DNA of 48,388 bases from Muribaculaceae bacterium (lineage in GTDB: Bacteria > Bacteroidota > Bacteroidia > Bacteroidales > Muribaculaceae). Every line of letters begins with the position of its first letter. The stretch's first letter is position 1. The translations under genes were made by a program, and so were the position numbers. The DNA is taken from positions 1 through 48,388 of the forward strand of contig JAFZSO010000054.1 in NCBI GenBank assembly GCA_017619355.1, in the 5' to 3' direction. The notes under the pieces are model-generated. The model had not been told where the DNA came from and made no database searches. It worked only from the letters and a program-made list of their open reading frames with translations. This document shows, piece by piece, positions 17,771-27,286 of the stretch.

Positions 17771-18632
17771 TGTAACTCAACAGGATTTCAGGGTGATACG
17801 ACAGTTTTGCTTGGCGAAGGCCGGGCAGTCCCATGTCTTCTTCACGGTTCAGATAGATGTATTGTTCAGGCAGATGCTGGGCAAACTGCTGGTTGATGAT
17901 GGCAAAGGCGCCCTCCACATGGCGGTCGGCTTTCTCGGCACACACATCAAAGGTGTCGGTAGTGACGGCGGCGCCGTAGGTAAACGCCACCATGCTTCCG
18001 CCGACAAAGATGCTGCCTCCCAGCATACCCAGTGCCTCCCAATGAGAGAAGACCGTTTCCATCACACGGTGTTCGGCAATGAGGGTCGCGTTGGCATCCC
18101 TCTCTTCCACCCATATTTCCCTCAGCCGTCGGCATTCATCAAAGAGCGCTGGCGTGAGCGGGCGGTATTCAAAGTCGGGATGCTCGGCACGGAAACGGTT
18201 GATGTGATTACGCTTGGCATTGAGTCCGTGTCCCCTAAGCGTAGCAAGACCCGACCGACTATAGATGTAGTCATACCTGTCGCGGAGCGGTTCTGCCACA
18301 ATGGCAAATCTTGATTGATGCTTTTCGAGTGCCTGCACCTGCGAGTCCTCAAGGCCTATGAGAGTCAGCTTTCCACGACTGTCGGCAAGCAAGGCCTCTA
18401 TCAGTTCTGCCGACAAATCCTTGGCCGTGCACACCATATATGCCGGTGCTCCGTCGAATGTGTAACGCAGCACCACCGCGTCTTCAAGCACGCACACCTC
18501 GGTCTGGAACCAGAACTGCCACCCCACCAGATTGGCGAAGTTATAGTTGCAGTTGCGTCGCCCGGCATGGAGCGTCACTGCCTGCACCGCCTCGCGGTCC
18601 AATACTGTCAGTGGGTGAAATGTCAGCGTCAT
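17751..18632 (-). CDS. DUF2156 / phosphatidylglycerol lysyltransferase C-terminal-like protein
   Basis: A 293-aa cytoplasmic protein with the double-GNAT fold seen in the catalytic part of MprF and in stand-alone DUF2156 proteins. Recognisable pieces are KRNHINRFRAEHPDFEYRPL in the middle and YLNREEDMGLPGLRQAKLSY near the C-terminus, both typical of the family. It lacks the membrane flippase half of MprF. In MprF this domain moves an aminoacyl group from tRNA to a lipid; stand-alone members are mostly uncharacterised, so the acceptor is unknown. It overlaps the downstream GNAT gene by 20 bp and lies 44 bp from the end of rodA on the same strand. Confidence 0.8.
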   Translation of the reverse strand: MTLTFHPLTVLDREAVQAVTLHAGRRNCNYNFANLVGWQFWFQTEVCVLEDAVVLRYTFDGAPAYMVCTAKDLSAELIEALLADSRGKLTLIGLEDSQVQALEKHQSRFAIVAEPLRDRYDYIYSRSGLATLRGHGLNAKRNHINRFRAEHPDFEYRPLTPALFDECRRLREIWVEERDANATLIAEHRVMETVFSHWEALGMLGGSIFVGGSMVAFTYGAAVTTDTFDVCAEKADRHVEGAFAIINQQFAQHLPEQYIYLNREEDMGLPGLRQAKLSYHPEILLSYNAVHIA

Positions 18633-18676
18633 ATAGGGGTCTTTTTCGTGATATTGTGAATAGAGTTAATGATAGG

Positions 18677-20146
18677 TTACCACGCCCCGTAGTCTTTGCG
18701 CGCGGCATCGATGCGCAGCAGGATGAACAGCAGGAAGGTGAAGCCCCACAACGACGAGCCGCCGTAGCTGAAGAACGGCAACGGAATGCCGATGACAGGG
18801 CATAGTCCGAGCACCATACCCACATTGATGCACAAGTGGAAGATGAATATCGACGCCACACAATAGGCATACACTCGCCCGAATGCCGTGTGCTGACGCT
18901 CGGCGATGGTAATGATACGCAATATCAGTATCAGGAACAGGAGCAACACGCCTGCCGAGCCCCAGAAGCCCTCTTCCTCGCCTATCGTGCAGTAGATGAA
19001 GTCGGTGTGCTGCTCAGGCACATACTTGAGTTTGGTCTGCGTGCCATTCAGGAAACCTTTGCCCCACAGGCCGCCCGAACCAATGGCAATCTTGCTCTGG
19101 TTCACATTATAGCCCGCGCCGCGCAAGTCCTGCTCGATGCCCAGCGTCACCTTGATGCGCATCTGCTGATGCGGCTGCAGCTTGCTGAACGCAAAGTTCA
19201 CGGTGAACAGGAAGACGATCGACGCCACGGCAAATATCACCGTGATAAGCACCTTCTTTAGATCATCATGGAACATCCCAATCAGCAGATAGATGAGCGA
19301 GGCGCCTATCACCGTGAAGAAGAACACATAGCCGTTGATGTCCACACCCAAGAAGTGCAGACCCACCACCAGCAACGCAGCACCCATATAGCCCAGACTC
19401 ACATTCCGGCCCAGGATGAACGAGCGGCAATAGATGAACAGCATGGCCAATATCAGCACCATGATGATGACAAACACGATGAAGGCACCCGTCGAGATGC
19501 CCATGGTGAGCGTGGCCGAGAACTTGAGCGCCACCACAAAATACACAATCATGCACAGACCTGCATACAGCACAAAGCCGCTCATGCCCTCGCGATACAG
19601 CACCAGGATGAACGACATGTAAACCAGCGCCGAACCGGTCTCGTTCTGCAAGATGATGAGCAGGATGGGCACAACGATGATGGCCACAGCACGCAGGAAG
19701 TTCCGCCGCTCTTTCAGCGAGAAGTTGTAGGTGCTGAAAAGCTTGGCCAGCGCCAGCGAGGTGGCAAACTTGGCAAACTCGGCAGGCTGCAGACTCACAG
19801 GTCCCAGCACCAGCCACGAGTGAGAGCCCTTGATATTGGGCGCCACCACAATGGTCGCCGCCAGCAGCAGCACCATCACTCCATAGATGGGATAGGCATA
19901 GGCCTCATACACTCGCCGGTCAATGAGCAGCAACGAGAAACCTATCACGAACGACAGACCAATCCACAGGAACTGCTTGCCCGAAAACTCCGAGAAGGCA
20001 AACATGCTGGCACCGTCATAGTCGTAACTGGCGGCATAGATGCTCACAGCGCCCGCCACCACCATAATCAGGTAGAGGATCACCGTCAGCCAGTCAATCG
20101 ACCGCAGCAGTGTGTTGTTGCTTTCGTTAGTGCTTCTTAACTCCAC
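18677..20146 (-). CDS. rodA: Rod-shape SEDS glycosyltransferase RodA
   Basis: RodA polymerises peptidoglycan glycan strands during cell elongation, in complex with PBP2. The 489-aa protein has about ten membrane segments. It carries SEDS hallmarks: LQNETGSALVY in the second third and GIPLPFFSYGGSS near the C-terminus, with ARKDYGAW at the end. It is longer than Escherichia coli RodA, owing to extra length in the loops around residues 200-310, a feature seen in Bacteroidetes members. It overlaps mrdA by 20 bp, implying coupled translation of the two partners, and is the last gene of the elongation cluster. Confidence 0.96.
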   Translation of the reverse strand: MELRSTNESNNTLLRSIDWLTVILYLIMVVAGAVSIYAASYDYDGASMFAFSEFSGKQFLWIGLSFVIGFSLLLIDRRVYEAYAYPIYGVMVLLLAATIVVAPNIKGSHSWLVLGPVSLQPAEFAKFATSLALAKLFSTYNFSLKERRNFLRAVAIIVVPILLIILQNETGSALVYMSFILVLYREGMSGFVLYAGLCMIVYFVVALKFSATLTMGISTGAFIVFVIIMVLILAMLFIYCRSFILGRNVSLGYMGAALLVVGLHFLGVDINGYVFFFTVIGASLIYLLIGMFHDDLKKVLITVIFAVASIVFLFTVNFAFSKLQPHQQMRIKVTLGIEQDLRGAGYNVNQSKIAIGSGGLWGKGFLNGTQTKLKYVPEQHTDFIYCTIGEEEGFWGSAGVLLLFLILILRIITIAERQHTAFGRVYAYCVASIFIFHLCINVGMVLGLCPVIGIPLPFFSYGGSSLWGFTFLLFILLRIDAARKDYGAW

Positions 20147-21983
20147 TGTAGGCTATCGTATTTGAGTTCACCATTCTGCTTTCCAATGCGGTGCGAGTCA
20201 CCTTGCCGTTCAGGTACTTCTCCATCATCAGACTGCCGATGGGCACACCATAGGTGGCACCGAAACCGGCATTCTCCACAAAGGCGCACACCGCTATCTT
20301 GGGATTGTTCATCGGGGCAAAGCCCATAAACACCGAGTGGTCACGGCCATGCGGGTTCTGAGCCGTACCGGTCTTGCCGCAAACTTCCCAACCGGGCAGA
20401 TTGGCCGTGCGGCAGGTACCGCCCAGCACTGCCATACGCATGCCCTCGGCAATGTCGTCATAGTAGCGCGAGTCGATGGTCGTGTGGTGCTTCTCCTTGA
20501 ATCTCTTGAGGATGCCCACACCCATAATGCTCTTTACCACATGCGGGGCATAGTAGTAGCCACGGTTGGCAATGGTGGCGCACAGGTTGGCTATCTGCAA
20601 CGGTGTGGCAAGAATCTCGCCCTGCCCTATCGCAATGGAAATCACGCTTTGAGCCGTCCATTTGCCTTCGCCCAGCATCTTGTTGTAGTACTTGGTGTTG
20701 GGGATGAACCCGCGACTTTCGCCAGGCAGGTCAATGCCCAACTTGTAACCATAACCCTGGCTCACCATGTGGTTCTTCCACACCTCAAAGGCCTTGGGCA
20801 CACTGCCATACTTCGACTTCATGTCGACCATGCGCTTGAAACCCCAGCAGAAATAGGCGTTGCACGAGGTCTGCAAGGCGGGTTTCAGTGCAATGGGCGA
20901 ACCGTGGCCGTGGCAACCCACACGCAAACCGGCATTGATGTAACCGCGATGGCACGGGAAGGCGGTCGTCAGGTCCACTATGCCCTCTTGCCTGAAGATC
21001 AGGCCCTGGGTGGGCTTGAAGGTAGAACCCGGCGGATAGGCGGCCATGATGGAACGGTCGAACAACGGCTTGTACTTGTTGTTCACCAGCTTGGCGTAGT
21101 TCTTGCCGCGCTCCTTGCCCACCAGCAAAGCAGGGTCATAGCCTGGACTCGACACCAGCGCCAGCACCTCGCCCGTACTCGGGTCGATGGCCACCACGGC
21201 GCCAATCTTGTTCTGCATGAGCCGCTCGCCATATTCCTGCAGGTCGATGTCGATGCTCAGCTTCAGGTCGTTTCCGGCCTCGGCCGTCACATCGTCGGCA
21301 CCGTCTTTGTACTTGCCCTTGATCTTGCCCACCGCATCACGGATGAGTATCTCGCGGCCCTTCTTGCCACGCAGGAATTTCTCGTAGCTCTTCTCCACAC
21401 CCAGGTCGCCGGTATAGTCGCCCGGGTTGTAGTATTTGTCGTTCTCGATATCCTTGGCGTTCACCTCGCGGATATCGCCCAGCACATTGGCAGCGGCAGC
21501 ATAGTTATACTCGCGCACAATCTTCTTCACGATGTAGAAGCCGGGGAAACGGTAAAGTTTCTCCTGTATGCGGCCATAATCCTGCGCCGACAGGTGCTGA
21601 ATCACAATCTGCTCGATATAGGGCGAGTAGTTGCGGTTCTTGTTGCGGTCGGTGATTTCGGCAAGCCGCTTCTCGAAGTCGGCACGAGGAATCTGCAGGG
21701 TGTTGCAGAAGTCGGCCGTGTCAAAAGGCTGCACATCCTTGTGAATCATCACCAGGTCATAAGCAGGCTGGTTATACACCAGCAACTTGCCGTTGCGGTC
21801 ATAGATGAGTCCACGCGACGGGTATATGGTCTTGTTCACAAAGGCATTGGAGTCGGCACTCTCCTTATACTTGTTGTCGCTCAGCTGCAGTTCCACGAGC
21901 CTGAACAGGTAGATGGCGACTACAAGCACTATGAAGCCGCCAATCACAAACTTGCGTTTCTCGAGATTATAGTCTTTTCTCAC
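20127..21983 (-). CDS. mrdA: Penicillin-binding protein 2 (elongation transpeptidase)
   Basis: PBP2 cross-links new peptidoglycan in the elongasome. The 618-aa protein begins with a short cytoplasmic tail and one membrane anchor (about residues 11-30), then a PBP dimerisation region, then the transpeptidase domain. All three active-site motifs are present: S320-T-F-K323 in YPPGSTFKP, SCN at 373-375, and KTGT at 537-540. A beta-lactam binding site is therefore intact. It overlaps mreD by 17 bp upstream and rodA by 20 bp downstream, fitting a single transcript. Confidence 0.97.
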   Translation of the reverse strand: MRKDYNLEKRKFVIGGFIVLVVAIYLFRLVELQLSDNKYKESADSNAFVNKTIYPSRGLIYDRNGKLLVYNQPAYDLVMIHKDVQPFDTADFCNTLQIPRADFEKRLAEITDRNKNRNYSPYIEQIVIQHLSAQDYGRIQEKLYRFPGFYIVKKIVREYNYAAAANVLGDIREVNAKDIENDKYYNPGDYTGDLGVEKSYEKFLRGKKGREILIRDAVGKIKGKYKDGADDVTAEAGNDLKLSIDIDLQEYGERLMQNKIGAVVAIDPSTGEVLALVSSPGYDPALLVGKERGKNYAKLVNNKYKPLFDRSIMAAYPPGSTFKPTQGLIFRQEGIVDLTTAFPCHRGYINAGLRVGCHGHGSPIALKPALQTSCNAYFCWGFKRMVDMKSKYGSVPKAFEVWKNHMVSQGYGYKLGIDLPGESRGFIPNTKYYNKMLGEGKWTAQSVISIAIGQGEILATPLQIANLCATIANRGYYYAPHVVKSIMGVGILKRFKEKHHTTIDSRYYDDIAEGMRMAVLGGTCRTANLPGWEVCGKTGTAQNPHGRDHSVFMGFAPMNNPKIAVCAFVENAGFGATYGVPIGSLMMEKYLNGKVTRTALESRMVNSNTIAYSGVKKH

Positions 21984-22485
21984 GACGGGTGCTCAATAAA
22001 CTGTCGATGCCAAACAAAATCAAGATAGTCAGCGCCGCGCTGCACAGGGCACGCAGGGCGGTCAAGCCCACATTGCTGAAGGTGAACGACTGAATCATGA
22101 AGATGAAGATGCAGAAAATCAGCACCATCGTTATCATGTATTTCAGGTACACACCCGTTCCCAGCGAGGCTATCGACGGGATGGGATTGCTGATGTCGTC
22201 GTCACGGCCCACATAGGCGTTGAACACATGTGTGCGGGTGGCACTCATGAGCGTGCAGGCCAGCGCATTCATGCCATGGGTGTTGTTGAAGATATCAACC
22301 ACCAGTCCCAACAGGAACGAGAGTGTATAGAGCCAGTTCTTCGACAGATTAATTGGGAGTCTGATGATGAAGTAGATAAACACCAGTGGCGTGGCAAGGT
22401 CGAACAGCAGAATCTTGCTGCAGATGATCTGCACCAGCACCAGAGCGATAAAAAGCAGAGTGAAATGAATAATGTTCTTCGTCAT
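21967..22485 (-). CDS. mreD: Rod-shape determining protein MreD
   Basis: A 172-aa integral membrane protein of the elongasome with about five or six hydrophobic segments and little sequence conservation, identified mostly by position between mreC and mrdA. The ATG at 22485 (MTKNIIHFTLLFIALV) is chosen over the in-frame start at 22536. It follows an AAGGAGA ribosome-binding sequence and lies 4 bp after the mreC stop, whereas the longer form would overlap mreC by 47 bp and begin with an arginine-rich stretch. Confidence 0.88.
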   Translation of the reverse strand: MTKNIIHFTLLFIALVLVQIICSKILLFDLATPLVFIYFIIRLPINLSKNWLYTLSFLLGLVVDIFNNTHGMNALACTLMSATRTHVFNAYVGRDDDISNPIPSIASLGTGVYLKYMITMVLIFCIFIFMIQSFTFSNVGLTALRALCSAALTILILFGIDSLLSTRREKRL

Positions 22486-22489
22486 CGTC

Positions 22490-23353
22490 TCATTCTCCTT
22501 TCTTCGCGTTAGTGTTCTTCTCGTCCTTCGACTCAATCACCTTCAGTTCCACCTTCATCTTATTCTTGATGGCGCGCACCGTGCTCAACTGCATGAAGTT
22601 GGTGGCCAATCTCACTTTCAGCGACACGAAGTTGTCGCTCAATTCCTTCGACACGCTTTCCACGGTGCCCACAGTGATTCCCTCAGGGAACACTGCCGAG
22701 TAACCGCTCGTGATAATCGTGTCGCCACGCTGGTATTTGCCTTGTTTTGGCAACTCCTGAAGCATGGCAAACTCGGGATCTTTTCCGTCCCAGACCATAC
22801 TGCCGAAGAATCCGTTGCGCTTCACTTTGCACGAGAGCTTCATGTGCGGATTGAGCAGCGAGATGACGCGCGCCGAGTGTTCGCCCACCACATTCACCAT
22901 GCCCACCACGCCGTTGTGGTCCACCACACCCATCTCGGGCACGATGCCGTCGGCAGTGCCGCGGTTAATGGTGATGTAGTTATAGGGTTGCGACACGCTG
23001 TTGCTGATCACATGGGCCACCACATAGTCAAACTGCGCCACCACGGGCTGCACACGGGTGGTGTCGGGCAATTGCAGTTTCACATTGGCGAGCTGGCTCT
23101 TGAGGTTCACCACCTCCATCTCCAGCGCCGCATTACGCTGCTGCAGTTCCTCGTTGATGTCCTTCAGGTTGAAGTAGGATGTCACGGCGCTATAGCCTTC
23201 GAGCACCGTCGAGGCCACAGAGTTGGCCGAGGTGAGATACACGCTCTGCTGATAAGGATTATTCCTAAAAAGCAGCACGCAGCTTGTAATCACATAGAAC
23301 ATGAATACAAACCACGACACATGCTTGATAAAGAAATTCAGCAGATTGTTCAT
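22490..23353 (-). CDS. mreC: Rod-shape determining protein MreC
   Basis: A 287-aa bitopic protein that links the MreB filament to the periplasmic PBP2-RodA pair. One membrane segment lies near residues 12-29 (VSWFVFMFYVITSCVLLF). A coiled-coil stretch at about 62-95 (INEELQQRNAALEMEVVNLK) follows. The periplasmic beta-barrel region then shows the family pattern (NRGTADGIVPEMGVVDHNGV). Its position between mreB and mreD confirms the assignment. A 122-bp gap separates it from mreB, with no gene and no obvious terminator. Confidence 0.94.
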   Translation of the reverse strand: MNNLLNFFIKHVSWFVFMFYVITSCVLLFRNNPYQQSVYLTSANSVASTVLEGYSAVTSYFNLKDINEELQQRNAALEMEVVNLKSQLANVKLQLPDTTRVQPVVAQFDYVVAHVISNSVSQPYNYITINRGTADGIVPEMGVVDHNGVVGMVNVVGEHSARVISLLNPHMKLSCKVKRNGFFGSMVWDGKDPEFAMLQELPKQGKYQRGDTIITSGYSAVFPEGITVGTVESVSKELSDNFVSLKVRLATNFMQLSTVRAIKNKMKVELKVIESKDEKNTNAKKGE

Positions 23354-23475
23354 CCTTTAAACTCCTGTTGTTTTAACCACCTTATTGCGCCACCCCATTA
23401 CACAGGAAATGCCCACGCCTGGGTCATGGGCTTACCTGTTGCTCTTTGCATCAAGGCTGGCGATTGCTCGCTGAA

Positions 23476-24495
23476 TTAGCGCTTCAGGAACTTGAAGTGC
23501 TTGATGTTCTTGAGAGCCACACCGGTTCCCTTGGCAACAGCGTGCAGGGGATCGTCGGCAATGTGGAAGTCGATACCAATCTTGTTGGTCAAGCGCTTGT
23601 CAAGACCACGCAGCAGGGCACCGCCACCAGCCAGATACACACCGTTCTTCACGATGTCGGCATAAAGTTCGGGAGGAGTCTGCTCCAGTGCGCTCAGCAC
23701 AGCGGCCTCGATCTTCGAGATCGACTTCTCGATGCAGTGGCAAATCTCCTGATACGACACGGGCACCTCCATAGGCAGAGCCGTCATCTGGTTGGGGCCG
23801 TGAACGATGTAATCTTCGGGAGGATTGTCAAGTTCTGTCAATGCCGAACCCACGTTAATCTTGATCAATTCTGCGGTGCGTTCGCCCACGCGCACATTGT
23901 GAGCGCGGCGCATGTGCTCCTGAATGTCGTCGGTCAGGTCGTCACCGGCAATGCGAATGCTCTTGTTGCTCACGATACCACCCAGCGAAATCACGGCAAT
24001 CTCGGTACTACCACCGCCGATGTCCACAATCATGTTGCCCTCGGGAGCAAGCACATCGAGGCCAATACCCAGAGCGGCTGCCATAGGCTCATAAATCATG
24101 TACACATCACGGCCACCAGCGTTCTCGCTCGAGTCGCGCACGGCACGAATCTCCACCTCGGTAGAACCCGACGGAATACATACTACCATGCGCAGCGAGG
24201 GTGAGAACCAGTGATTCTTGGCGCTCACCTTCTTGATGAGGCCCTGAATCATGAGCTCGGCTGCCTTGAAGTCGGCGATAACGCCGTCGCGCAACGGACG
24301 CACTGTGGTGATACCAACATGGGCTTTACCATGCATCTCGCGTGCCTTCTCGCCCACCTCTATCAGTTTCTGGGTTTTTGAGTCCAGAGCCACCACCGAT
24401 GGCTCGTCAATCACTATCTTATCATTGTGAATGATAATGGTGTTCGCTGTTCCCAGGTCAACAGCAATCTCTTGTGTAAATGAGAATAATCCCAT
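23476..24495 (-). CDS. mreB: Rod-shape determining actin homologue MreB
   Basis: MreB forms membrane-bound filaments that steer the cell-elongation machinery. At 339 aa it has standard length. The actin-fold ATP site is complete: phosphate-1 loop DLGTAN near residue 13, phosphate-2 loop DIGGGSTEIAV, and adenosine motif LAGGGALLRG. The N-terminal MGLFSF resembles the membrane-touching start of other MreB proteins. It lies 16 bp after purH and heads the mreBCD-mrdA-rodA group. Confidence 0.98.
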   Translation of the reverse strand: MGLFSFTQEIAVDLGTANTIIIHNDKIVIDEPSVVALDSKTQKLIEVGEKAREMHGKAHVGITTVRPLRDGVIADFKAAELMIQGLIKKVSAKNHWFSPSLRMVVCIPSGSTEVEIRAVRDSSENAGGRDVYMIYEPMAAALGIGLDVLAPEGNMIVDIGGGSTEIAVISLGGIVSNKSIRIAGDDLTDDIQEHMRRAHNVRVGERTAELIKINVGSALTELDNPPEDYIVHGPNQMTALPMEVPVSYQEICHCIEKSISKIEAAVLSALEQTPPELYADIVKNGVYLAGGGALLRGLDKRLTNKIGIDFHIADDPLHAVAKGTGVALKNIKHFKFLKR

Positions 24496-24511
24496 AGTCT
24501 ATCTTATTATT

Positions 24512-26038
24512 TTAGTGTTTGAAGTGACGAATGCCGGTCATCACCATCGCCACTCCATGGTTATTACAAAAATCAATACTCTCGTTATCACGCACCGAGC
24601 CGCCCGGCTGTATCACGGCATCGATGCCTTCGTTGTAGGCAATTTCCACGCAATCGCCAAAGGGGAAGAACGCGTCGCTTGCCATCACGGCCCCGTGCAG
24701 GTCGTGACCAAAGGCCTTGGCCTTCTCGATGGCATGTTTCAGCGCATCCACGCGCGAGGTCTCGCCCACGCCGCTGCCCAGCAGCATCTTGCCCTTGGCT
24801 AGCACGATGGAATTGCTCTTGCTGTGCTTCACAATCTTGTTGGCAAAGAGCAAATCCTCGGCCTGAGCCTCTGTCACGGCTTTTACGGTAGCCTGCTGCA
24901 GGTCGGCAACAGTCTCAACGCGGCTGTCGCGCTCCTGCACAAGGGCACCGTTCAGCACCGTGCGCACCTGCATCTTGGGGCTTTCTACGGCCTTCATCAG
25001 CAGTATCACACGGTTCTTCTTCTGCTCAAGGATGCGCAGGGCCTCCTCGCTATACGACGGGGCAATGCACACCTCAATGAATACCTTGTTCATTTCCTCG
25101 GCAGTCACAGCGTCAATCTCGCAGTTCGTCACATGCACGCCACCAAAGGCACTCACGGGGTCGCCCGCCAACGCGTCTCTGAAGGCATCGGCAAGCACAG
25201 GCCGCGAAGCCAGTCCACAGGCGTTGTTATGCTTCATGATGACAAATGTGGGCTCGTCAAAGTCTTTGATGAGATTCACGGCTGCATCAATGTCGAGCAG
25301 GTTGTTATACGAGATTTCTTTCCCGTGCAACTGCTCAAACATCGCATCGAAGTCGCCATAGTAGTAACCGCGCTGATGCGGGTTCTCGCCATAACGCAGC
25401 GTTTTCACACCGTCAATGGTCTGACGCAGCGCCGAGGGCTGCTCGCCAGCAAAGTAGTTGAAGATGTGACTGTCGTACTGGCTCGAGACCGCAAAGGCCT
25501 CCTTGGCCAGCCAGCGACGCTGATCGAGCGTGGTGCTCGCATCGCCATTGGCATTGAGCATTTCAACAAGGGCACCATACTGAGCCTTCGACGCCACAAT
25601 GGCCACATCGTTGAAGTTCTTGGCAGCCGCGCGAATCAGCGAAATGCCACCAATGTCTATCTTCTCGATTATGTCGGCCTCGCAGGCACCACTCGCCACC
25701 GTCTGGTCGAAGGGATAAAGGTCCACCACCACCAGATCAATGTCGGGAATGGCATAGTCTATGTTCTCCTGCTGGTCGCTCAAATTGTCGCGACGCGACA
25801 AAATTCCGCCAAATACCTTGGGATGCAAGGTCTTTACCCTGCCACCCAGTATCGACGGATAACCGGTCAGGTCTTCCACAGCGTCACATTCGTAACCTTG
25901 CTCGAGGATGAACTGCTGCGTGCCTCCTGTCGACAGGAATCGCACACCGCCATCGTTCAATATCTTCAACAAGTCGTCAAGTCCGTCTTTGTGAAACACG
26001 GAGATGAGGGCTCGCTTTATTTTCTTCATATCTGACAT
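24512..26038 (-). CDS. purH: Bifunctional AICAR formyltransferase / IMP cyclohydrolase (PurH)
   Basis: PurH performs the last two steps of IMP synthesis. The 508-aa form from the ATG at 26038 (MSDMKKIKRALISVFHKDGL) matches the usual N-terminus; the frame is open 13 codons further upstream, but that extension is unlike the family. The IMP cyclohydrolase domain comes first (STGGTQQFILEQG, GGRVKTLHPKVFGGIL). The formyltransferase domain follows (IMKHNNACGLASRP, SDAFFPFGD, then IQPGGSVRDNE). It heads the run into mreB, a gene order that recurs in Bacteroidales and may tie purine supply to growth genes by co-transcription. Confidence 0.97.
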   Translation of the reverse strand: MSDMKKIKRALISVFHKDGLDDLLKILNDGGVRFLSTGGTQQFILEQGYECDAVEDLTGYPSILGGRVKTLHPKVFGGILSRRDNLSDQQENIDYAIPDIDLVVVDLYPFDQTVASGACEADIIEKIDIGGISLIRAAAKNFNDVAIVASKAQYGALVEMLNANGDASTTLDQRRWLAKEAFAVSSQYDSHIFNYFAGEQPSALRQTIDGVKTLRYGENPHQRGYYYGDFDAMFEQLHGKEISYNNLLDIDAAVNLIKDFDEPTFVIMKHNNACGLASRPVLADAFRDALAGDPVSAFGGVHVTNCEIDAVTAEEMNKVFIEVCIAPSYSEEALRILEQKKNRVILLMKAVESPKMQVRTVLNGALVQERDSRVETVADLQQATVKAVTEAQAEDLLFANKIVKHSKSNSIVLAKGKMLLGSGVGETSRVDALKHAIEKAKAFGHDLHGAVMASDAFFPFGDCVEIAYNEGIDAVIQPGGSVRDNESIDFCNNHGVAMVMTGIRHFKH

Positions 26039-26162
26039 TCTATCTATCAAATTGTTTATGAGGATTTTAAACCACATTCACATCAGCCTTGAGCACTCTT
26101 TAACTGCGCGTGAAAAACAGCTTTTCACACGGCACTTATGAGGTTCTTGGCATTTGAGTATG

Positions 26163-26195
26163 CAAAATTAGTCAATTCCCAACGATTTTCTACAA
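26163..26195 (-). promoter_or_regulatory. Putative purH-mre promoter
   Basis: On the minus strand a TTG (26193-26195) and a perfect TAATTTTG (26163-26170) are 22 bp apart, one base beyond the usual spacing. The start codon is about 125 bp downstream. The rest of 26039-26384 is AT-rich with only a terminator near 26.3 kb. Confidence 0.5.
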
Positions 26196-26304
26196 TTTTT
26201 TCGCAACTAAAATTCAACTTTTTTCCTTTTTAACACCTCTATTATTTTAATGTCTCTTTTTTCCACTTCTAATCCCTCACCCCACCTTCATTGTCAAAAC
26301 ACGA

Positions 26305-26333
26305 CAAAAAGGGCTACCAACCCGTGGCAGCCC
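26305..26333 (-). terminator. Rho-independent terminator of the outer-membrane barrel gene
   Basis: Read on the minus strand, GGGCTGCC and GGTAGCCC pair with one wobble around a short loop, followed by TTTTTG. It lies about 50 bp after the stop of the barrel protein. Confidence 0.8.
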
Positions 26334-26384
26334 CGCACTTTTCACTTGTCAGAACAAAAAATACTCTCTTTCGAAAAATTATTG

Positions 26385-26981
26385 TCAGAATTTATAACCA
26401 AACGCCAATTGGATGTTGCCGTTCTTCGCTTCGCCCTTGTCAAACACATTGGTGAAGCCCATCGTGTAACGGCCCTGAACAAACACATTCTCGGTAAGGT
26501 GGTAGGTCGCACCTATGCCTGCGCCAAAGTCAACGGTCTTAGTACCGTCTTTCAGGTCCATAGTCTTGTCCTCGGCAGTTGCTTTGCTGTAAACATTAAA
26601 GCCCACCTGTGGACCCAGATCAATCGAGAAACTCGGAGTAGCATAGAACTTGAGCATGACGGGAACATTCACATAATTAGTATTATAGGTCACATCCACA
26701 TCTTTCAAACCCAGAGATGTCACATCGATGCCTAACACATCTTGAGCCATTTTGAACTTGCCGCCCTGGCTGGCAAATGTCACCTCAGGAGCAATGGCCA
26801 CCTTGTCGTTGAAATGATACTCCATAAACACACCAGCCTGATACGACGGCTTCATGCCGTGAGGCACATTCTCGCCCCAGAAATTAGTCATGTCAAAACC
26901 GGCTTTCACGCCAAATTCCACTTGAGCCATTGCGCTCATGCTCATCAGCACTGCTGATAGAATTAAAATCGTTTTTTTCAT
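26385..26981 (-). CDS. Small outer-membrane beta-barrel protein (PorT-like family)
   Basis: A 198-aa exported protein. The signal peptide (MKKTILILSAVLMSMSAMAQ) is followed by EFGVKAGFDMTNFWG, the typical first strand of the Bacteroidetes outer-membrane barrel family. Alternating hydrophobic strands end in an aromatic residue (QLAFGYKF), the outer-membrane assembly signal. The predicted size fits an eight-stranded barrel. No catalytic features are visible, so its role (structural, porin-like or adhesive) is unknown. It is monocistronic with its own terminator; no convincing promoter box was seen upstream. Confidence 0.85.
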   Translation of the reverse strand: MKKTILILSAVLMSMSAMAQVEFGVKAGFDMTNFWGENVPHGMKPSYQAGVFMEYHFNDKVAIAPEVTFASQGGKFKMAQDVLGIDVTSLGLKDVDVTYNTNYVNVPVMLKFYATPSFSIDLGPQVGFNVYSKATAEDKTMDLKDGTKTVDFGAGIGATYHLTENVFVQGRYTMGFTNVFDKGEAKNGNIQLAFGYKF

Positions 26982-27215
26982 AAATCTTCTTTTTTTAATC
27001 CTTTATTAGCGATTCTTGCGTTAACAGCATTTCCTGCTCTACTTGCCTTCCCGCTTTGTTTGCGATCCCGGCTTCATCAGCAATTCATGCTTTATTCACA
27101 AAAATCGACTCTTTGACACCTCCACTCTCCAAAAAGTTTAACCCCACCCACTATTCAGAACACTCCTTCCCCCAAAAAGAACACTTTCAGCTCCTCTCAC
27201 TAAATTACAAATATA

Positions 27216-27247
27216 TTTGTTTTTTCGCTCGCTGTGCACTAATTTTG
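27216..27247 (+). promoter_or_regulatory. Promoter for the M16 peptidase gene
   Basis: TTTG at 27216-27219, a 20-bp spacer and TAATTTTG at 27240-27247 match the consensus. The ATG follows 39 bp downstream. The rest of the 26982-27286 gap is AT-rich and shows no gene. Confidence 0.75.
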
Positions 27248-27286
27248 CACTACTAATTGGAAAACCTTTTATCATTATTTAATTAT

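Noticed and set aside
20337-22028. 563-codon plus-strand open frame opposite mrdA
   Set aside because: It lies entirely opposite a well-supported penicillin-binding protein gene, has no recognisable motif and is rich in H, R, V and L, as expected for an antisense shadow.
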